Source: an uncultured Pelagibacteraceae bacterium
Lineage (GTDB): Bacteria; Pseudomonadota; Alphaproteobacteria; Pelagibacterales; Pelagibacteraceae
Direction: 5' to 3'
Assembly: GCA_902513955.1 (NCBI GenBank)
Contig: CABXOW010000003.1
Coordinates: 1-64,000, forward strand
DNA length: 64,000 bases
Each line of letters starts with the position of its first letter. Position 1 is the first letter of the stretch. Under the pieces are notes generated by a model that was given only the letters and a program-made list of their open reading frames with translations, did not search any database and was not told the origin of the DNA. Positions 1 to 8,725 of this stretch are shown one piece after another. The translations under genes were made by a program, and so were the position numbers.

Positions 1-383
1 CTATTAAAAACAAATGAATTATTTGTATTTATTTCATTTAAATTTTTTATAAAAAAAATATTTTTATTCTGTTTTAGAGAATTAATTATTTTGTCATAAA
101 ATAAACCACTATCAATTGTTTGATAGGGGCTATTTTTACACTCTAAATATTTTGTATGATCAGGTATATTAATAGTAAAATTATTCCAACTTTTTTTAAC
201 ACAATCCTCAAAGTTATGAGGAAAAATTTTCCAGAAAGACCAGGTCTTATCTTTTGTATAATTATCTCTTGGCTCAATTATAGCTAAAGTTTTATCCTTT
301 AATTTCTGGTGGAGATTTAATTCATAGGCTAGGGATAGACCCGCACATCCACCTCCAATAATTATATAGTCAAATTCTTTCAT
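1..383 (-). CDS. crtY: Lycopene beta-cyclase, N-terminal part (cut by window edge)
   Basis: The minus strand reads open from an ATG at 383 to the window edge, about 127 residues. The start is a Rossmann FAD/NAD-binding fold (FDYIIIGGGCAGLSLA), followed by an acidic residue ending the second strand (AIIEPR) and the KTWSFW segment typical of CrtY-type lycopene cyclases. The family cyclises lycopene to beta-carotene, the retinal precursor in proteorhodopsin-bearing marine bacteria. The start codon lies inside the end of crtB (14-base overlap), so crtI-crtB-crtY form one operon. The C-terminal two thirds lie outside the window. Confidence 0.88.
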   Translation of the reverse strand, partial: MKEFDYIIIGGGCAGLSLAYELNLHQKLKDKTLAIIEPRDNYTKDKTWSFWKIFPHNFEDCVKKSWNNFTINIPDHTKYLECKNSPYQTIDSGLFYDKIINSLKQNKNIFFIKNLNEINTNNSFVFN

Positions 384-1221
384 CTAAATTTATTTCTTCA
401 CTAATTAAAGAATGATTATGTTGAATATCATCATCACTTTTGTTAATCAAAAATAATTTAATTAGATCAAATATTGAATAAATAGTTTCAATTATTTTTT
501 CAATATTAGTTACATAAATTTTACCTGATTTTTTATAATTTTCTAAATTTTGTTTGTTTAGAATTTTATAACCAATTTTTCTATAAACTCTTCTTGCAAC
601 TAAAATAGCAAAACGAAAAGTAAAAGGAATTTCTTTGATTGAATAGAATGAATTTTCATAATAACTTTCAGAAAGTTTTATAGTAGATCTTATTTCTTCA
701 AAATTTAGATTTATGTAAGATCTTCCAAAATTAAGATCCTCAACAACATCCCTAGATATATTTGTTAGTTGCATAGCAATACCAAGATCAATTGCTGATT
801 TTAACGAGTTTTTTTTATTTACTCTTAAAATTTTAGCCATCATTAAGCCAACAGTTCCTGCTACCCTATAGGAGTAAAGCAACAAATCCTTTTTTTTATT
901 TAGTTTTATATTTTTTTGAATATCAGAATTTATTCCATCCAATAAATCATGAACGACTTTTAAGGGAATATTAAACTCATTTATGAGTTGCCACATATTT
1001 TTAATAATAGGATCATTAAATTTTTGATTATTAAAATTAGTTTGAAAATCTAAAAATTTTATTTTTTTTATCTCGATAGTTTCATCGCTGTCTGCAATAT
1101 TGTCAGCAACTCTGCAAAAATCATATAAAGCTGAACATTTTAAATAAGTTTGTTTTGGTAAGAAAAAACCTGCCCAATTAAATGATTTTGCGTATATCGA
1201 TAAATAATTCTGATCAGTCAT
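370..1221 (-). CDS. crtB: Phytoene synthase
   Basis: A 283-residue all-helical prenyl synthase of the squalene/phytoene synthase family, which condenses two geranylgeranyl diphosphates to phytoene. Both aspartate-rich Mg-binding motifs are visible: RVADNIADSDE near residue 37 and NISRDVVEDLNFGRSY near residue 155. The ATG overlaps the last base of the crtI stop (TAATG), implying translational coupling. Length and motifs are normal for the family. It is the middle gene of crtI-crtB-crtY, consistent with beta-carotene synthesis for retinal. Squalene synthase-like homologues are the alternative, but the crt neighbours settle the call. Confidence 0.93.
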   Translation of the reverse strand: MTDQNYLSIYAKSFNWAGFFLPKQTYLKCSALYDFCRVADNIADSDETIEIKKIKFLDFQTNFNNQKFNDPIIKNMWQLINEFNIPLKVVHDLLDGINSDIQKNIKLNKKKDLLLYSYRVAGTVGLMMAKILRVNKKNSLKSAIDLGIAMQLTNISRDVVEDLNFGRSYINLNFEEIRSTIKLSESYYENSFYSIKEIPFTFRFAILVARRVYRKIGYKILNKQNLENYKKSGKIYVTNIEKIIETIYSIFDLIKLFLINKSDDDIQHNHSLISEEINLDERI

Positions 1222-2681
1222 TATATGATTTTATCTAATACCTTAGCAGAAGATAACACACCTGGCACTCCAGCACCAGGATGGGTTCCTGCCCCAACAA
1301 AGTAAAGACCATCATATATCTCTGATTTATTATGAAATCTAAAATAGGCTGATTGAGTAAATTTTGGCTGGATAGAAAAACCAGAACCATATTTAGTATT
1401 CAAATCTTTTTCAAAGTAATCTGGTGTAAGGTAAAAATCTTCTACAATATTTTCTCTTAGATTAGGCATTAAATCTTTTTCCATTTTATCTATCACTAAT
1501 TTTTTTATTTTTTTACCCTCAATATCCCAATCAATTTTTGATTGGTTATTAGGGACCGGGACCAACACATAAAAACAGTCGTTACCTTCAGGAGCCATTG
1601 ACTTGTCAGTCGCTGTTGGCCTATGAAGATAATAGCTAATATCTTCATTTAATTTTTTTTTATCAAATATATCATCTAGATGTTCTTTATATTTATTGCC
1701 AAACTTTATTGTGTGATGTTCAACGTTCTCATAAATTTTTTTTGTTCCAAAATAATATACAAACAACCCCATAGAATATTCCATACGATTTTTTTTCCAA
1801 TTAAATAGGAGTGAATTATTGTTATTTTGACTCAATAATTTTTCATAAACAGCAGGTGGATCTGCATTACAAATCACATTATCTGCATCTATATCGATTT
1901 GATTATTTATTTGGACGCCAGAAATTTTATTATTCTTTGAAATTATTTTGGTAACTTCGCTTTCTTTTAATATCTTTATTCCAACCTCATTCATCAGTTT
2001 TTCGTAACCTTTTATTATATTTCCAGTTCCACCCATCGAGTAATGTATCCCCCATTTTTTTTCTAAGTACAAAATTAGTCCATAAATAGAAGTTGTTGAA
2101 AAAGGGTTTCCGCCAACTAAAAGAGGGTGCATACTTAACATTCTTCTTAATTTTTCACTCTTAATATATGAAGAAACTAGGGAATAGACAGATTTATAGC
2201 TTTTAAGTTTTAAAAGTGCAGGTAATTGTTTCATCATTACAAATGGTTTATCAAAAGGCACATTTGCAAGTTCTGTAAAACCTTTATCAAAAATTTTTTT
2301 TGTAAACTTTACTAATCTTTCATAACCTTTTACATCCTCAATGCTTATTTTTTCAATTTGATTTTTCATTTCAATCTCATTTCCAGAGTAATCAAATTTT
2401 GTTTTATCCTCAAAAATGAATTGGTACCAAATTTTAAGTGGAGTAAGTTTAATGTAATCCTTAGGATTTTTTTTAAACAAATCAAACAACTCGTCAATTA
2501 AATAAGGTGCTGTAATAACAGTTGGTCCACCATCAAAGGTAAAACCATTTTTTTTAAAAACCCTTGCTCTTCCACCTAAATCAGGATGTTTCTCTAACAG
2601 TGTTACTTTGTGACCTTTAGCTCTTAGCCTTAGAGCTGCTGCAATTCCTCCAAAACCAGATCCAATAACTATAGAATTCAT
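1221..2681 (-). CDS. crtI: Phytoene desaturase
   Basis: A 486-residue FAD-dependent desaturase that converts phytoene to lycopene. The N-terminus has the dinucleotide-binding motif IGSGFGGIAAALRL and the LGGRA motif. The C-terminus carries the CrtI signature around GLYFVGAGTHPGAGVPGVL. It starts 39 bases after the end of atpF on the same strand, with no convincing terminator between them, so readthrough from the ATP synthase genes is possible. It overlaps crtB by one base. The length matches bacterial CrtI proteins of about 490-510 residues. Confidence 0.95.
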   Translation of the reverse strand: MNSIVIGSGFGGIAAALRLRAKGHKVTLLEKHPDLGGRARVFKKNGFTFDGGPTVITAPYLIDELFDLFKKNPKDYIKLTPLKIWYQFIFEDKTKFDYSGNEIEMKNQIEKISIEDVKGYERLVKFTKKIFDKGFTELANVPFDKPFVMMKQLPALLKLKSYKSVYSLVSSYIKSEKLRRMLSMHPLLVGGNPFSTTSIYGLILYLEKKWGIHYSMGGTGNIIKGYEKLMNEVGIKILKESEVTKIISKNNKISGVQINNQIDIDADNVICNADPPAVYEKLLSQNNNNSLLFNWKKNRMEYSMGLFVYYFGTKKIYENVEHHTIKFGNKYKEHLDDIFDKKKLNEDISYYLHRPTATDKSMAPEGNDCFYVLVPVPNNQSKIDWDIEGKKIKKLVIDKMEKDLMPNLRENIVEDFYLTPDYFEKDLNTKYGSGFSIQPKFTQSAYFRFHNKSEIYDGLYFVGAGTHPGAGVPGVLSSAKVLDKII

Positions 2682-2720
2682 TTTAATAATTTATAGTTTT
2701 TTTAAAAAAATGTAAGAATA

Positions 2721-3218
2721 TTATGAGTTAATCTTTTTTAACTCTTCTTTAGTTTCGTCTAAGTTTTTTTGAAATACTGCATCAAGTTTAGATTTATTAA
2801 CAGAAGTCGTAATAATTTTTTTAACTGAGTCTACTGCAATTTTAATCGACGCATCTTTAATTTCTTTAATTGCCGCTTCCTTCATTTGACTTATTTTATT
2901 TTCAGTTAAATTTTTTTTAATTTCTGAAGATTTGTGAAATTTATCATTTAGTTCAATAATTAACTTGTCTGAGTCTTTTCTAGCCTCATCTAGAATTTCA
3001 TTACTAACTGATTGTGCTGTATCTAATTTATTTTGTGCATTATCAAGTAATTTCTTTGCTTCAGTTCTTAATTTTTCACTTTCATCAATTTCATTTTTGA
3101 TATCAGAAATCATTTTATCTAACATCTCAGTGACTTTTTGAGGAATCTTTAGATAAATTAAGGCTCCAAAAAAAATAACAAAAGAAACTGCTACCCAAAA
3201 AGTTGCATCAATTGCCAT
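2721..3218 (-). CDS. atpF: ATP synthase F0 subunit b
   Basis: Starting at the ATG at 3218 gives 165 residues beginning MAIDATFWVAVSFVIFF. One N-terminal membrane helix is followed by a long charged coiled coil, the usual peripheral-stalk layout linking F0 to F1. An open frame extends further upstream (to 3251), but a GGAG ribosome-binding site at about 3228-3231 sits nine bases before the 3218 ATG, so that start is preferred. It overlaps the end of the b' gene by about 11 bases. Having both b and b' is typical of Alphaproteobacteria. Confidence 0.9.
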   Translation of the reverse strand: MAIDATFWVAVSFVIFFGALIYLKIPQKVTEMLDKMISDIKNEIDESEKLRTEAKKLLDNAQNKLDTAQSVSNEILDEARKDSDKLIIELNDKFHKSSEIKKNLTENKISQMKEAAIKEIKDASIKIAVDSVKKIITTSVNKSKLDAVFQKNLDETKEELKKINS

Positions 3219-3801
3219 AATATTTGTCTCCATTTCTTTTAGATAAATCATCTACAATTGCTGAAATACTACTGTTGTTTACTTCGGTACCAATAAGTTT
3301 TTGTATCAATTCTGATGAAGTCTCTATTGCTATCTTGTTGATTTTCTCAGCTGCACCATTCTGTAATACTTTTATTTCTTGTTCTGCCTTAATAATTTCA
3401 TCATCAATCTGCTTATCCAAAACTTCTTTTTTTGCATTAATATCTTTTAAAGCTTTTTCTCTTGCTTGATTAAAAATGTTTTTAGCTTCTAGCTTGTTTT
3501 TTAAAACGATTTCTTCATATTCCTTAAGCTTCTCTTCACTATTCTCTCTTTGTTTCTCCGCAGCCTCAATATTTTCTAAAATTTGAGATTTTCGAGACTC
3601 TAAGTTTTTGCTAATTTTAGGAAGTATTAATTTTGATAAAATTATATACAGAATCCCAAAAGTTAGAGTTAACCAAAAAATCTGTGAAATCCAAAATTCA
3701 GGATTTAATTGAGGCATACCCCCGCTTTCAGTTGCAAAAGCTTCCAAAGAAAAAAGGAAGCTAAAAAATATCGACTGAAAATATATTTTTTTAATCATCA
3801 A
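3208..3801 (-). CDS. ATP synthase F0 subunit b' (AtpG/AtpX type)
   Basis: A 197-residue paralogue of subunit b. A signal-like N-terminus (residues 1-23) precedes GMPQLNPEFWISQIFWLTLTF, the hallmark of the alphaproteobacterial and chloroplast b' subunit, and then one membrane helix and a long coiled coil. It forms the peripheral stalk as a heterodimer with b. It lies between atpE and atpF in the usual order I-B-E-b'-b, two bases after atpE. Gene naming varies (atpG, atpX, atpF2), so no symbol is given. Confidence 0.92.
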   Translation of the reverse strand: MMIKKIYFQSIFFSFLFSLEAFATESGGMPQLNPEFWISQIFWLTLTFGILYIILSKLILPKISKNLESRKSQILENIEAAEKQRENSEEKLKEYEEIVLKNKLEAKNIFNQAREKALKDINAKKEVLDKQIDDEIIKAEQEIKVLQNGAAEKINKIAIETSSELIQKLIGTEVNNSSISAIVDDLSKRNGDKYYGN

Positions 3802-3803
3802 AT

Positions 3804-4031
3804 TTAAAATGCAAATAGAATGATTAATGCAACTACTAATCCAAACAATCCTGTTGCTTCTGCAAGTGCAAAACCTAAAAGTAAATTAGGAAATTGTTTT
3901 TGTGCTGCTGATGGATTTCTCATTGCACCAGATAAATAATTTCCAAAAATTATTCCAATACCAACACCGGCACCAGCCAAAGCTATTGCCGCTAATCCTG
4001 CTCCGATCATTTTTGCTGCTTCTAATTCCAT
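3804..4031 (-). CDS. atpE: ATP synthase F0 subunit c
   Basis: A 75-residue hairpin of two membrane helices that forms the proton-translocating c-ring. The glycine-rich first helix (GAGLAAIALAGAGVGIGIIFG), the polar loop RNPSAAQKQ and the proton-binding glutamate in ALAEATGLFGLV are all present. A clear ribosome-binding site (AGGAGG just before the ATG, 4037-4042) suits a subunit needed in many copies. An antisense open frame over this locus is ignored because the conservation of subunit c explains the sequence. Confidence 0.96.
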   Translation of the reverse strand: MELEAAKMIGAGLAAIALAGAGVGIGIIFGNYLSGAMRNPSAAQKQFPNLLLGFALAEATGLFGLVVALIILFAF

Positions 4032-4049
4032 TATATCCTCCTATGTTAA

Positions 4050-4784
4050 TTAATGGTGTAAATTTAATGCATCATTTAAATAGATGCAGGTTAAGATTGC
4101 AAAAACATATGCTTGAAGAAAAGCAACTAATATCTCCAAACCTGTTAATGCAACCGAAAAACTCAGTGGAAGCCATCCACCAACTATTCCAAGACTTATT
4201 ACAAAGCCTCCGAAAACTTTCATCATAGTATGACCTGCCATCATATTGGCAAATAATCTAACAGATAAGCTAATAGGTCTGCTCAAATAAGAAATAATTT
4301 CTATTACTACAATTAATGGAAGTAGAACTGCGGGCACCCCGCTGGGAACAAATAATTTTAAATATCCAAAGCCATGTTTAATAAAACCAATAACTGTTAC
4401 TCCAATAAAAATAAATGAAGCTAATATAAATGTTACTATTATATGACTAGTTACTGTAAATGTGTAAGGGATCATTCCAAACATGTTGCAAAAAAGCACA
4501 AACATAAAAAGTGAAAAAATAAATGCAAAATAAGGTTTTGCTTTTGATCCCGCGGTATCACTAATCATTTTTGATACAAATGTATAACTAAGTTCTGCCA
4601 AGAGCTGAATTTTATTTGGTATTAATGAGTTTTTTTTTGATCCGAGATTAAAAATTAATAGAATTGCAAGTGAACTAATAATCATAAACAAACTTGCATT
4701 TGTAAATGAAATATCAAATGTGCCAATTTTAATTTCTGGTCCAATTCTGTGCACATTGAATTGGGTCATTGGATTTGATGCCAT
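4050..4784 (-). CDS. atpB: ATP synthase F0 subunit a
   Basis: A 244-residue polytopic membrane protein that forms the proton half-channels against the c-ring. The essential arginine lies in LSVRLFANMMAGH, and the C-terminal helix LQAYVFAILTCIYLNDALNLHH is characteristic. The GMIPYTFTVTSH segment is also typical of the family. It lies between atpI and atpE with short gaps (10 and 18 bases), so it is in the same transcription unit. The F1 genes are not in the window, as in other Alphaproteobacteria with split F0 and F1 operons. Confidence 0.96.
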   Translation of the reverse strand: MASNPMTQFNVHRIGPEIKIGTFDISFTNASLFMIISSLAILLIFNLGSKKNSLIPNKIQLLAELSYTFVSKMISDTAGSKAKPYFAFIFSLFMFVLFCNMFGMIPYTFTVTSHIIVTFILASFIFIGVTVIGFIKHGFGYLKLFVPSGVPAVLLPLIVVIEIISYLSRPISLSVRLFANMMAGHTMMKVFGGFVISLGIVGGWLPLSFSVALTGLEILVAFLQAYVFAILTCIYLNDALNLHH

Positions 4785-4794
4785 AAAATTTTAT

Positions 4795-5070
4795 CTATTT
4801 TTGCATATTTTTTGCAGATCTAATTACGTTGGTTATTCCAGCAACCACACCCACAAAAAAAAATATTAATATAAACCAGGGTTTAGTACCAAAGGTCTTG
4901 TCAAAAATAAACCCAATAATTGTCCCAACTGCTACTGCAGCGACCAATTCTGTGCTTAATTTGAAGGCCGTTCCAATAGAAGAGGGGTTATCATTTTTAT
5001 TATGAAGGTTTTTCTTTGAAATCCTCTTTTTTGCAATCTCTAAGCGAGTTTTAAACTGATCTTTAGGCAT
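4795..5070 (-). CDS. atpI: ATP synthase assembly protein I (AtpI/AtpQ family)
   Basis: A 91-residue protein with a charged N-terminus and two membrane helices (about residues 40-60 and 66-86). It is the first gene of the F0 block, where AtpI normally sits. AtpI proteins are thought to help c-ring assembly or Mg2+ handling. The gene begins nine bases after smc, so transcription probably continues from smc into the F0 operon. The sequence itself is poorly conserved, and the call rests on size, topology and position. Confidence 0.8.
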   Translation of the reverse strand: MPKDQFKTRLEIAKKRISKKNLHNKNDNPSSIGTAFKLSTELVAAVAVGTIIGFIFDKTFGTKPWFILIFFFVGVVAGITNVIRSAKNMQK

Positions 5071-5079
5071 TTATATTCT

Positions 5080-7653
5080 TTAAGCAACCATACCCTCTGC
5101 TTTTTGTAAATCAACAGCAACTAGTTGGCTGATGCCTTTTTCAGGCATTGTGACCCCGTAAAGTCTATTCATTTTAGACATTGTTAGAGCATGGTGAGTT
5201 ACAATAATAAATTTTGTATTAGTGATCTTTATTAACTCTTCAAGGAGGCTACAAAATCGAGTTACATTTGCATCATCAAGTGGTGCATCAACTTCATCCA
5301 ACACACAAATTGGTGAAGGGTTGGTTAAAAAAACAGCAAAAATTAAAGATAGAGCTGTGAGTGCTTGCTCGCCACCCGATAATAAAGTTATTGATTGAAG
5401 TCTTTTACCAGGAGGACTGACTAACATTTCAAGTCCTGCCTCAAGAGGATCATCTGAGTCAACTAATTCTAGTTTGGCATTTCCACCGTTAAAAAGTTTT
5501 GTATAAACTTCATTAAATTTTCTATTAACTTTTTCAAATGCCTCAATTAGCCTTTCTCTACCTTTTTGGTTTAGCTCATTAATACTATCTTTTAGTTTAA
5601 TTATTGCTGTAACCAGATCTGAACGATCTTGTTCCATTTTTTTTATTTCTTCTTTGTATTTGTTAGTTTCTTCATCTGCTTTTAAGTTAACTGATCCCAA
5701 TCTTTCTCTTTCTTGTTTTTTTTTATCCAAGGAATCTTCCTGATCCACTGGATTAGGTAGTTCTTCAATACCATTTAGGTTTGAATTTTCTAAAATATTT
5801 TCTTCAGATAAATTAAGTTCTGAATTTATTCTATCTAGTAAATCACTTTTTCTCTTTTGTAGACCTTCAATAGTTGCTCCAGAACTTGCTTTTCTTTCTC
5901 TAATTTGAATTGATTGTTCTTGAATTTCATTCAATTGATACCTTAAGTTTTCTATTTGTTTATCAGTTTCATCAATAACAGAGTCGATATCAATTTTTTC
6001 TTTATCTGATATTCTTAAGTTTTCTGAAATTTGACCTTTTCTTTCAGCTTGAACTTTAGGTTGATTATCTAATTCTCTTAATTGAGCTAAAAGTTTATTT
6101 TTTCGTTCAATTAATTCAGTCACCATTTTTTCTGAATTTGATAACAAATTTTTCCAACTTTCAATTTCAGTTTCAATAGTCTTAATTCTCTCATTACGTT
6201 TAATAGACTCATTTTTGATTGATTGATTTTTGCTATATGCTTCAGCATATTTTTCTTGAAGTAGTTTTATATTTTGTGACTTCTCGTTTACATTTAATAA
6301 TTCTTGTCTACTTTTTTCATTTTTTAAATCATTTAAAAAGTTATCAAGCTCGATATTACATCTATCTAGCAACGTAACAGCTTGATTGATTTCATTGCTA
6401 TCAATCAATTCTTTGACTCTATTTATAGAGTTTTTAACATTTTTGATTGGCCCTAAACTTGTATTTATAGATCCTTCAGCAATATTATTTACGATTTCAT
6501 CTACAGCTTCATGTTCTTTTTTTAGTTCTCTTTTAGCATTTTCTAAATCTTCATTAGATAGTTTTTCAGTCTCAAAATATTTTGAGTCTACCTCTATAAG
6601 GTCTGCTTTTTCTTTTTTAAGTCTTTTTTCGTTAGAATTTGCATCTATTACAATTCCCCTTTCTCTGTTGATATCTTCATCAATAGTTCTTGCCGATTTA
6701 TTAATAGTCTCTATCTCATCTTGTATTCTAGTGTTTTCTTCATCCAAATTTTGCAACTCAAGATTAAGTCTTTGTATTCTAGATAAGTTTTCAATATTTT
6801 TTTCTCGTAGTGGAGAAACTTTATCTGTTGCTGTTTTGATTAAATTTTCAAGTTCAGCTATTTTATTGTTAAAACCTTCTACTTCGCCTCCTGCTTCATT
6901 ATTGATCTCATTTTCAATTTTTATCTCTTTATCAATCTCTAATAATTTTAAGTAATATAAGCCAGCTTCAATTTTTTTTATTTCCTCGGAAATTAATTTA
7001 TATTTTGTAGCTTCCTCAGCTTGTTTTTGGAGGTTGGCAAGTTGTTTTTCTTGTTGTCTTCGCAATTCATCCGCTCTTGTAAGATTATTTTCTGCAGCTC
7101 CCAATCTTAGTTCGGCCTCATGTCTTCTAACATGTAAGCCTGAAATTCCAGCAGCTTCCTCTAAAATAGCTCTTCTGTCTGTTGGCTTTGCAGTTACTAA
7201 TGCACCAATACGTCCTTGACTAATCATAGAAGGAGAATGCGCGCCAGTCGATAAATCTGCAAAAAACATTTGTGCATCTCTTGCTCTTACCTCTTTATCG
7301 TTAATATAAAATTTAGAGCCTTTATCTTTTTCTATTTTTCTTCTAACGTTAATTTGATCAAGTTCACGGTATTGAACTGGTCCTTCATTATTTTTATTTT
7401 CTACTTCGATTGAAACTTCTGCAATATTTTTAGAAGCTTTATTTGATGTTCCAGAAAAGATTACATCTTCCATTCCCGATCCACGCATACTTTTAGCTGA
7501 TGTTTCCCCCATGACCCATCTTAAAGATTCAACAATGTTTGATTTACCACATCCATTAGGCCCAACAATTCCAGTAAGACCTTCTTCAATTAAGAAATTT
7601 GCCTTATCAGCAAAAGATTTAAATCCATTTAATTGGATTTTTTTAAACTCCAT
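5080..7653 (-). CDS. smc: Chromosome segregation ATPase SMC, short form
   Basis: An 857-residue SMC ATPase for chromosome compaction and segregation. The N-terminal head has Walker A GPNGCGKSN (about residue 31) and the R-loop region. The C-terminal head has the signature LLSGGEQALTALSLIFA and Walker B CVLDEVDAPLDDAN. Two long coiled coils lie between. Canonical bacterial SMC is about 1,150-1,190 residues, so about 300 residues are missing, and no typical hinge domain is recognisable in the middle (about residues 390-450). Both catalytic heads look intact, so it is not a pseudogene. It is followed at nine bases by atpI. Confidence 0.93.
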   Translation of the reverse strand: MEFKKIQLNGFKSFADKANFLIEEGLTGIVGPNGCGKSNIVESLRWVMGETSAKSMRGSGMEDVIFSGTSNKASKNIAEVSIEVENKNNEGPVQYRELDQINVRRKIEKDKGSKFYINDKEVRARDAQMFFADLSTGAHSPSMISQGRIGALVTAKPTDRRAILEEAAGISGLHVRRHEAELRLGAAENNLTRADELRRQQEKQLANLQKQAEEATKYKLISEEIKKIEAGLYYLKLLEIDKEIKIENEINNEAGGEVEGFNNKIAELENLIKTATDKVSPLREKNIENLSRIQRLNLELQNLDEENTRIQDEIETINKSARTIDEDINRERGIVIDANSNEKRLKKEKADLIEVDSKYFETEKLSNEDLENAKRELKKEHEAVDEIVNNIAEGSINTSLGPIKNVKNSINRVKELIDSNEINQAVTLLDRCNIELDNFLNDLKNEKSRQELLNVNEKSQNIKLLQEKYAEAYSKNQSIKNESIKRNERIKTIETEIESWKNLLSNSEKMVTELIERKNKLLAQLRELDNQPKVQAERKGQISENLRISDKEKIDIDSVIDETDKQIENLRYQLNEIQEQSIQIRERKASSGATIEGLQKRKSDLLDRINSELNLSEENILENSNLNGIEELPNPVDQEDSLDKKKQERERLGSVNLKADEETNKYKEEIKKMEQDRSDLVTAIIKLKDSINELNQKGRERLIEAFEKVNRKFNEVYTKLFNGGNAKLELVDSDDPLEAGLEMLVSPPGKRLQSITLLSGGEQALTALSLIFAVFLTNPSPICVLDEVDAPLDDANVTRFCSLLEELIKITNTKFIIVTHHALTMSKMNRLYGVTMPEKGISQLVAVDLQKAEGMVA

Positions 7654-7661
7654 GTATTAAC

Positions 7662-8240
7662 TTATATCAGTTTTTCTAGAGCTTTTTTTAAATTTTTGTA
7701 ATTAAGAGTTTTTTCGAACTTTTCATTATTGATTATTATCGTAGGAGTAGCATTAACCTTGAACTTTTTAACTCCATCGATTCGATCATTTAAAACAAAA
7801 TCTTCAATTTCTTTGTCATTTATACACTTTTCAAAATCAACGTTATAACCTTCGCTAACTAAAAATTTTTGAAGATTTTCATTTGCTTCTTGTACCGAGC
7901 TACCTTTGACCCATTTTTGTTGGTTTGCAAATAAGCTATTTAAAATTTTCGAATCACCATCATTATTACATTGCGAAACTTTTGAGGCATTGAAGCCTGC
8001 TATATCTAAGGGAAAGTGTCTAAATTCGATTTTAGCTATACCAGTATCAAGATATTCTTTTTTTAGTTCTGGAAATACATCTTTGTGAAAATTTGCACAG
8101 TGACTACAAGTTAAAGACTCAAATGCAATTATAGTTATTTTTGCATCTTTGTTTCCTACAAATATTCTTTTTATTTCTTCCGCATTAATACTTGAGATAG
8201 TGCTAAAAAATATAAGTGTAAAAGTTAAAATTTTTTTCAT
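7662..8240 (-). CDS. DsbA-like exported thioredoxin-fold protein
   Basis: A 192-residue protein with a signal peptide (MKKILTFTLIFFSTISSINA) and a thioredoxin fold of the DsbA/DsbG type. The redox motif is CSHC in ESLTCSHCANFH, and the cis-proline loop is ATPTIII near residue 166. It probably oxidises or isomerises disulfides in periplasmic proteins. It overlaps the preceding DUF721 gene by 4 bases and lies 8 bases before smc, all on the same strand. The CSHC motif is uncommon compared with CPHC of classical DsbA, so the exact redox role is open. Confidence 0.85.
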   Translation of the reverse strand: MKKILTFTLIFFSTISSINAEEIKRIFVGNKDAKITIIAFESLTCSHCANFHKDVFPELKKEYLDTGIAKIEFRHFPLDIAGFNASKVSQCNNDGDSKILNSLFANQQKWVKGSSVQEANENLQKFLVSEGYNVDFEKCINDKEIEDFVLNDRIDGVKKFKVNATPTIIINNEKFEKTLNYKNLKKALEKLI

Positions 8241-8725
8241 TTTTTTTTAAAGACCTTAGTTAATTCGATAAGTGATTTTTTTATTTTATCATTCTTAACA
8301 TTATTAATTTTATCTTGGTATTTATTAATTGCGACATTTTCTTGTTTTGTTTCAGTTTTAGTAAAAATTTTTTGTTCATCATCAAAACTTATAAATTTAA
8401 GTTTTTCAACCACTGTATAACCGAAAAAGCTATTCATTTTATCCATTATGTCTTTTTTGGAATACTCCATATCAACCTCGTGACCTCTTTTAACCATTAT
8501 TAATAAAGTGCTAACTCCAAACTTATTTGAGTTTTTAAATGTTTTTGGGTAACAAATTTTAAACAAATCCTCACCAACTATATATTTCCAGTTATTTAAA
8601 GTTTCAGAATAAATATGTCCTTTTTTATTTATAATTTTTTTTACATTCTTTGGCAAAGTGTCTTTAAATGATCTTAAACCTTGAATGGTTTTATTTCTCT
8701 GCTTAGTATTATCTTTAAATTGCAT
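8237..8725 (-). CDS. DUF721 protein, DciA-like
   Basis: A 162-residue protein whose middle (about residues 35-105) matches the DUF721/DciA fold: NNWKYIVGEDLFKICYPKTF followed by LLIMVKRGHEVDMEY. DciA is thought to load the replicative helicase DnaB in most bacteria that lack DnaC. The lysine-rich C-terminal tail is low complexity. Its ATG directly abuts the divergent mutY ATG, so its promoter must lie within mutY. The family call comes from pattern and position and is moderately secure. Confidence 0.7.
   Translation of the reverse strand: MQFKDNTKQRNKTIQGLRSFKDTLPKNVKKIINKKGHIYSETLNNWKYIVGEDLFKICYPKTFKNSNKFGVSTLLIMVKRGHEVDMEYSKKDIMDKMNSFFGYTVVEKLKFISFDDEQKIFTKTETKQENVAINKYQDKINNVKNDKIKKSLIELTKVFKKK

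Noticed and set aside
3902-4228. Plus-strand open frame antisense to atpE and atpB
   Set aside because: It overlaps two highly conserved ATP synthase subunits, and its translation looks random.
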